Made by a program: the position numbers and the translations under genes. From an uncultured Clostridia bacterium (lineage in GTDB: Bacteria > Bacillota > Clostridia > Christensenellales > Borkfalkiaceae): a DNA stretch of 64,000 bases. Below, piece after piece: positions 60,781 through 64,000 of this stretch. How positions within the stretch are numbered: the first letter of the stretch is position 1; each line of letters begins with the position of its first letter. The notes beneath the pieces were generated by a model that was given only the letters and a program-made list of their open reading frames with translations, searched no databases and was not told where the DNA came from. The stretch lies in assembly GCA_947625095.1 (NCBI GenBank), contig CANQMX010000005.1, positions 1 through 64,000 on the forward strand, written 5' to 3'.

Positions 60781-61421
60781 TCGGTCGCGACCTTCCCCAT
60801 GTAGCCTGCGGGCTTGCCCTGCGGCGCGAACAAAATAAAGTCCACTCCCATGCGTTCGGCGCATACCATGTCCGAGGTCAGGCTGTCGCCGAGGAACACG
60901 GCGCGGCTTCTTTCAAACCCCTCCGTGTGCGCCGCAACGTAGTCCGCATAGGCGTGCGAAGGCTTGTCCGCGCCCACCTCTTCGGAGATGAACACCCCCG
61001 CAAGGTAGGGCGCAAAGCCCGCAAGTTGGATGTGCCGCCGCTGGATGCGCGCCCCGCCGTTGGTCGCGATGTACACCCGCCCGCGCGCCGAAAGCCGCTC
61101 CAAAAATTCCCGCGCTCCCTCGTAGGGGAAGCACACCTCGGGGAAGTTTTCAAAGTACTCCCGCGCGACCTCCTCCGCCGAGGCCTCCACGCCCAACTCC
61201 GCAAAGAGCAGGGCAAACCGCCGCACCATGAGTTCCGCCCGCGTGATTTGCCCCTTCTCCAACAGTTTCCAAAGCCCGTCGTTGATCTCGTGGTAGCGCG
61301 CATACGCGCCCTCGTCCGCCGCGATGCGGAAGGCGCCGAGCGCATGAAAAAAATTGACCCGCTCCGCGCGCGCAAAGTCCAAAAGCGTCGCGTCCATATC
61401 GAGAAAAAAGATGTCCTTCAC
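60750..61421 (-). CDS. HAD-superfamily hydrolase (YjjG-like nucleotidase)
   Basis: 223 aa from a GTG at 61421, with GGAGG 6 nt upstream inside the end of the helicase gene. HAD motif I is FLDMDATLLDF (Asp8, Asp10, Thr12), then a helical C1 cap (about 17-90), motif II IATNGG, motif III Lys region and motif IV FLGDSLTSDM with GVDFILF. This is the pattern of YjjG-type pyrimidine 5'-nucleotidases or phosphoglycolate phosphatase-like enzymes that clear non-canonical nucleotides or phosphometabolites. It starts directly after the helicase stop, so the two are one operon. Confidence 0.88.
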   Translation of the reverse strand: MKDIFFLDMDATLLDFARAERVNFFHALGAFRIAADEGAYARYHEINDGLWKLLEKGQITRAELMVRRFALLFAELGVEASAEEVAREYFENFPEVCFPYEGAREFLERLSARGRVYIATNGGARIQRRHIQLAGFAPYLAGVFISEEVGADKPSHAYADYVAAHTEGFERSRAVFLGDSLTSDMVCAERMGVDFILFAPQGKPAGYMGKVATDYGEAMSLMR

Positions 61422-63791
61422 TCAATCCTCCACAATGGCAAGCCTGCCCAGCGCGCGGGTATAGGCGATGTATTTTTCGTTCTCCGTCATGTCCCTGTCG
61501 TAGACGGCGACGGCGGAAAATTCCAGCCCCTTGCTCTCGTACACGCTCATCACGTTGATGCGGCTCTTGGAGATCTTCCCGTCCGAGGCGAGCATCTTAA
61601 AACCGCGCTTTGCAAAGAGGGGCAGGTATTCCTCGCGCGCGATGACGGCTTTCAGCCCCGCGCTCTCGCGTAGCCACGCGCCCAACCCGCGCGGTTTCAG
61701 CCGTTTTACCGCCTCGCCGTGGAGGCCGATGGACTTCATCTCCACATCCAAAGCGCCCGCCACAAAGTCCACGATCTCGTTGGTGTTGCGGTAATTTTGG
61801 TTGAGCGAATACACATTCTCCGCGATGCACGCCCAATCTTTCACGCCGCGCCACGGGGTGATGTTCTGTTTGAGGTCGCCGAACACGTTAAACGCCGCGT
61901 CGGAATGGATGGTGCGCAGAAGTTCGTACTCCCCCTCGGAGATATCCTGCCCCTCGTCCACAAACACCAGCCCGTAGCGGGGCGTCAGCTGTCTGCCCGC
62001 CGCCGCGAGCACGTAGCAGAGGGCGTACCCGTCGGAGGGGTACACCCCCTTCATGCCGAATTTGCGCTTGGCGCGCTTCACCGTCTCGCGGTAGAGCCAC
62101 CGCGCAATATCCACGCTGCTCTTGCACTTTCCGAGTTCGGCGCAATGCCCCGTCAGCCGCATGACGGAGAAGAACTCGCGGAAGAGTTCCACCCCCTCGC
62201 CCATCGCGGCGATGACCCCGGAAATTTTCTCCGCCTCGGCCTTCAACTCCTCCCTGCGCGCTATGCGCTCGGCGTAGGTGTAAATTTCCGTGTTCCCCCT
62301 GCGCTGGCGGTAGCGTTTGAGATCAAGGATCTCCCGATCCACAAGCTCGCAAAGAGCCGCCAGATCGTCGCGCGCGCGGGCGAAGATCTTATCTGCGCCG
62401 CCCGCGATGTACTTCGCCGAGCGGTAGAAATCGAGGAATTCGCGGAAGAGTTTATCGGGCGTGCGCAGTTTCCCTTCGAGCACATAGCCGAGGAAATCCT
62501 CCACGCCCATGAACGAACTCATCAGCATACGGAAGGGCTTTGTAAAGTAGAAGCCGCCCTCCTTGTCGTCCTTCATCTCGCCGAGAACGGCGCGGCGCAC
62601 GCGCACGGAGGCGTTCTTCACGCGGGTGTACATCTCCTGCCTGCGGCGGCAGTCGCGTAGCACGTTTTCGGCGACCTCGCGGCACTCCTCCCCCGCAAAC
62701 AGCCCGTAAATGTCGCCGTAGATCTTTTGCACCCGCTTTTTCGTGTCCTCGGTGAAGCGGGGGGAATAGAGGTAGGCGAGGTATTCCTCGGGTTCGCGCT
62801 CGCTCCCCAGCCGCGCGCCGAGATCGATCCCCTCGGCAAGCAGGGCTTGGAAGAAGTAATTTTTCAGGGTGATGGTGCGTACCCGTTGCAGTTCGAGCAC
62901 CTGCGCAAGTTCGTCGATGAAGGCGTTAAAACTATCCGACGGGGTGATGACGAGCACGTCGCGCGGCCGCAGCGCCTCGTTGTTGTACATGAGGTAACTC
63001 AGCCTGTGCAACAGGATCATGGTCTTGCCGCTGCCCGCGCACCCCTGCAGCACAAAACTCTCCCGCTCGGGCCGGGTGATGATCTCAAACTGCTGCTCCT
63101 GAATGGTCTGGATGATGTCGCGGACGTGCACATCGTCCTTGCGGCTCTTGATGATGCTGCGAAGGTAGGGGTCGAATAAAATTTCCTCATCCCGCCCCGC
63201 GATCTCCTCGGGGGTCAGAACGTCCTTCACGGAGAGGTACTCGTTGCGGAATTCCAGAAGTTTGCCGTTCTTTACGGAGAGCGCGCGCCGAAGCACGGTG
63301 CGGTAGTCGTATTCGTTGATAGAAAAATTCACGCGGCTCTTCTGATAGTAGCGCACGGCGAGCGGGGCGCGCCAATCCACGATCTCGAGGTGCACATCCC
63401 CCTTCTTGCCGATGTAGTAACTGTTGTAGCCCTCCTTGTCGTCCACCACGTCCATGCGGGCGAAGTACGGCTCGGTGAAAAAGCACTTGTAGGCGTTCAG
63501 TTTCTTGTTCTCGGCGGAGATCAACGCGTTCTTTTCGAGGATGGCTCTGTAATCGTCCGCGCTGTACCTGTCCTGCGCGCGGATCTCGGAGATCTCCCCC
63601 TCGAGCGCGGCGATCTTCTTGCGGAAGTTCGCAATGTAGAAGAATTTGAGCATTTTGAGCACGGCGTCGAGGTGTTCCTCCTCATACGAGGACTGCTCCC
63701 CCTCGTCGAGCAGGGAGAGATACCACGCCTTATCCACATTTTTCTTGGGATCGAGCCGCTCTTTGATGGTGATTTTGCCCTTTTCCGCCAC
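61422..63791 (-). CDS. UvrD/HelD-type superfamily 1 helicase
   Basis: 789 aa from a GTG at 63791, supported by GGAGG at 63807-63803; an ATG at 63824 lies next to a TATGAT that looks like its own -10 box, and 63938 is weaker still. An N-terminal coiled-coil arm (about 10-110, with an EEEHLDAVLKML helix and KKIAALEGEISEI) is typical of HelD, which enters RNA polymerase channels. Walker A GCAGSGKTMI is at about 250-257. VFVDEGQDIS is the Walker B/DEQD-like motif, and the C-terminus has VYESKGLEFSAVAVYDRD. HelD recycles stalled RNA polymerase and can give rifamycin tolerance. It is followed directly by the HAD gene. Confidence 0.88.
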   Translation of the reverse strand: MAEKGKITIKERLDPKKNVDKAWYLSLLDEGEQSSYEEEHLDAVLKMLKFFYIANFRKKIAALEGEISEIRAQDRYSADDYRAILEKNALISAENKKLNAYKCFFTEPYFARMDVVDDKEGYNSYYIGKKGDVHLEIVDWRAPLAVRYYQKSRVNFSINEYDYRTVLRRALSVKNGKLLEFRNEYLSVKDVLTPEEIAGRDEEILFDPYLRSIIKSRKDDVHVRDIIQTIQEQQFEIITRPERESFVLQGCAGSGKTMILLHRLSYLMYNNEALRPRDVLVITPSDSFNAFIDELAQVLELQRVRTITLKNYFFQALLAEGIDLGARLGSEREPEEYLAYLYSPRFTEDTKKRVQKIYGDIYGLFAGEECREVAENVLRDCRRRQEMYTRVKNASVRVRRAVLGEMKDDKEGGFYFTKPFRMLMSSFMGVEDFLGYVLEGKLRTPDKLFREFLDFYRSAKYIAGGADKIFARARDDLAALCELVDREILDLKRYRQRRGNTEIYTYAERIARREELKAEAEKISGVIAAMGEGVELFREFFSVMRLTGHCAELGKCKSSVDIARWLYRETVKRAKRKFGMKGVYPSDGYALCYVLAAAGRQLTPRYGLVFVDEGQDISEGEYELLRTIHSDAAFNVFGDLKQNITPWRGVKDWACIAENVYSLNQNYRNTNEIVDFVAGALDVEMKSIGLHGEAVKRLKPRGLGAWLRESAGLKAVIAREEYLPLFAKRGFKMLASDGKISKSRINVMSVYESKGLEFSAVAVYDRDMTENEKYIAYTRALGRLAIVED

Positions 63792-63974
63792 TTTGCCGAA
63801 TTCCTCCGTCCTAACCCGTATCATAGCATACTTTTTTGCGATTGAGACAGTTTTTCCCAAAAAATTTTCGCGTTTTTGCTCGAAATTCGCCCGAAAGACA
63901 GGACGCGCTCCCGCCGCATCATTGGTCTTTCGTCCCATTCTTTTGTTTTCCCTTTTATCCCTCCCCCGCGCGCG

Positions 63975-64000
63975 CAGTTCCCCCCCTTGGGGGGGAACTG
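63975..64000. repeat. Perfect 26-bp palindrome at the right edge
   Basis: CAGTTCCCCCCC then TT then GGGGGGGAACTG. It belongs to the C-rich palindrome class and may continue beyond the window. Confidence 0.6.

Overview
The window looks like a chromosomal stretch from an uncultured, moderately GC-rich member of the Clostridia (Firmicutes). Pointers are a spo0A gene, the Firmicutes-style cluster ftsK-rimO-pgsA-cinA-recA, rny (RNase Y), gdhA, near-consensus sigma-A promoters with 16-18 nt spacers, AGGAGG ribosome binding sites, lipoprotein signals, a collagen-like Gly-X-X protein and a giant MBG-repeat surface protein. I cannot assign a genus. A gut-associated order such as Christensenellales is a guess from gene style only.

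Layout. (1) 0-2.5 kb: a protein ending in a ribosomal uL15-like domain, diverging from a flavin-reductase-like protein and a small membrane protein. (2) 2.7-18.1 kb: a long minus-strand carbohydrate locus, read from xylulokinase through an ABC sugar importer (binding protein, two permeases), GH2, two GH51 arabinofuranosidase-like lipoproteins, two MORN-repeat lipoproteins, an SGNH esterase-like lipoprotein and a GH32 lipoprotein, to an ArsR-type regulator. Five consecutive downstream products carry lipoboxes, so this is a surface-anchored glycan-degrading system in a Gram-positive. (3) 18.6-23 kb: YitT-like transporter, a Cys/Gly-rich small protein, a brnTA toxin-antitoxin cassette flanked by mirrored hairpins, and rny. 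(4) 23-34 kb: GH1, NAD synthetase, then recA, cinA, pgsA, rimO and ftsK/spoIIIE (housekeeping, minus strand). (5) 34-48 kb: a membrane paralogue of the first gene, spo0A, ABC-F ATPase, Fe-alcohol dehydrogenase, tryptophanase, DUF368 protein, glutamate dehydrogenase, collagen-like protein, Ca-type P-ATPase, D-lactate dehydrogenase-like protein. (6) 48.3-50.6 kb: tRNA-Arg(CCT), a structured RNA-like segment with a strong terminator, and an AT-richer convergent restriction-modification pair. (7) 50.6-64 kb: a small membrane protein and a 2834-residue MBG-repeat surface protein, then a glycosyltransferase, a HAD hydrolase and a HelD-type helicase.

Most notable observations: the Spo0A here has a perfectly recognisable DNA-binding domain, but its receiver has lost the phosphoacceptor Asp (Ser in its place) and the acidic pocket. 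At least four genes (brnT, Fe-ADH, the R-M methylase, DUF368) have a -10 box ending only 6-8 nt before the ATG, implying leaderless mRNAs. Two distant genes share an unrecognised domain, one of them fused to a uL15-like domain. Three copies of a hairpin element with conserved flanks but different stems lie in intergenic regions. A consensus 0A box lies just downstream of the promoter of the giant surface protein.
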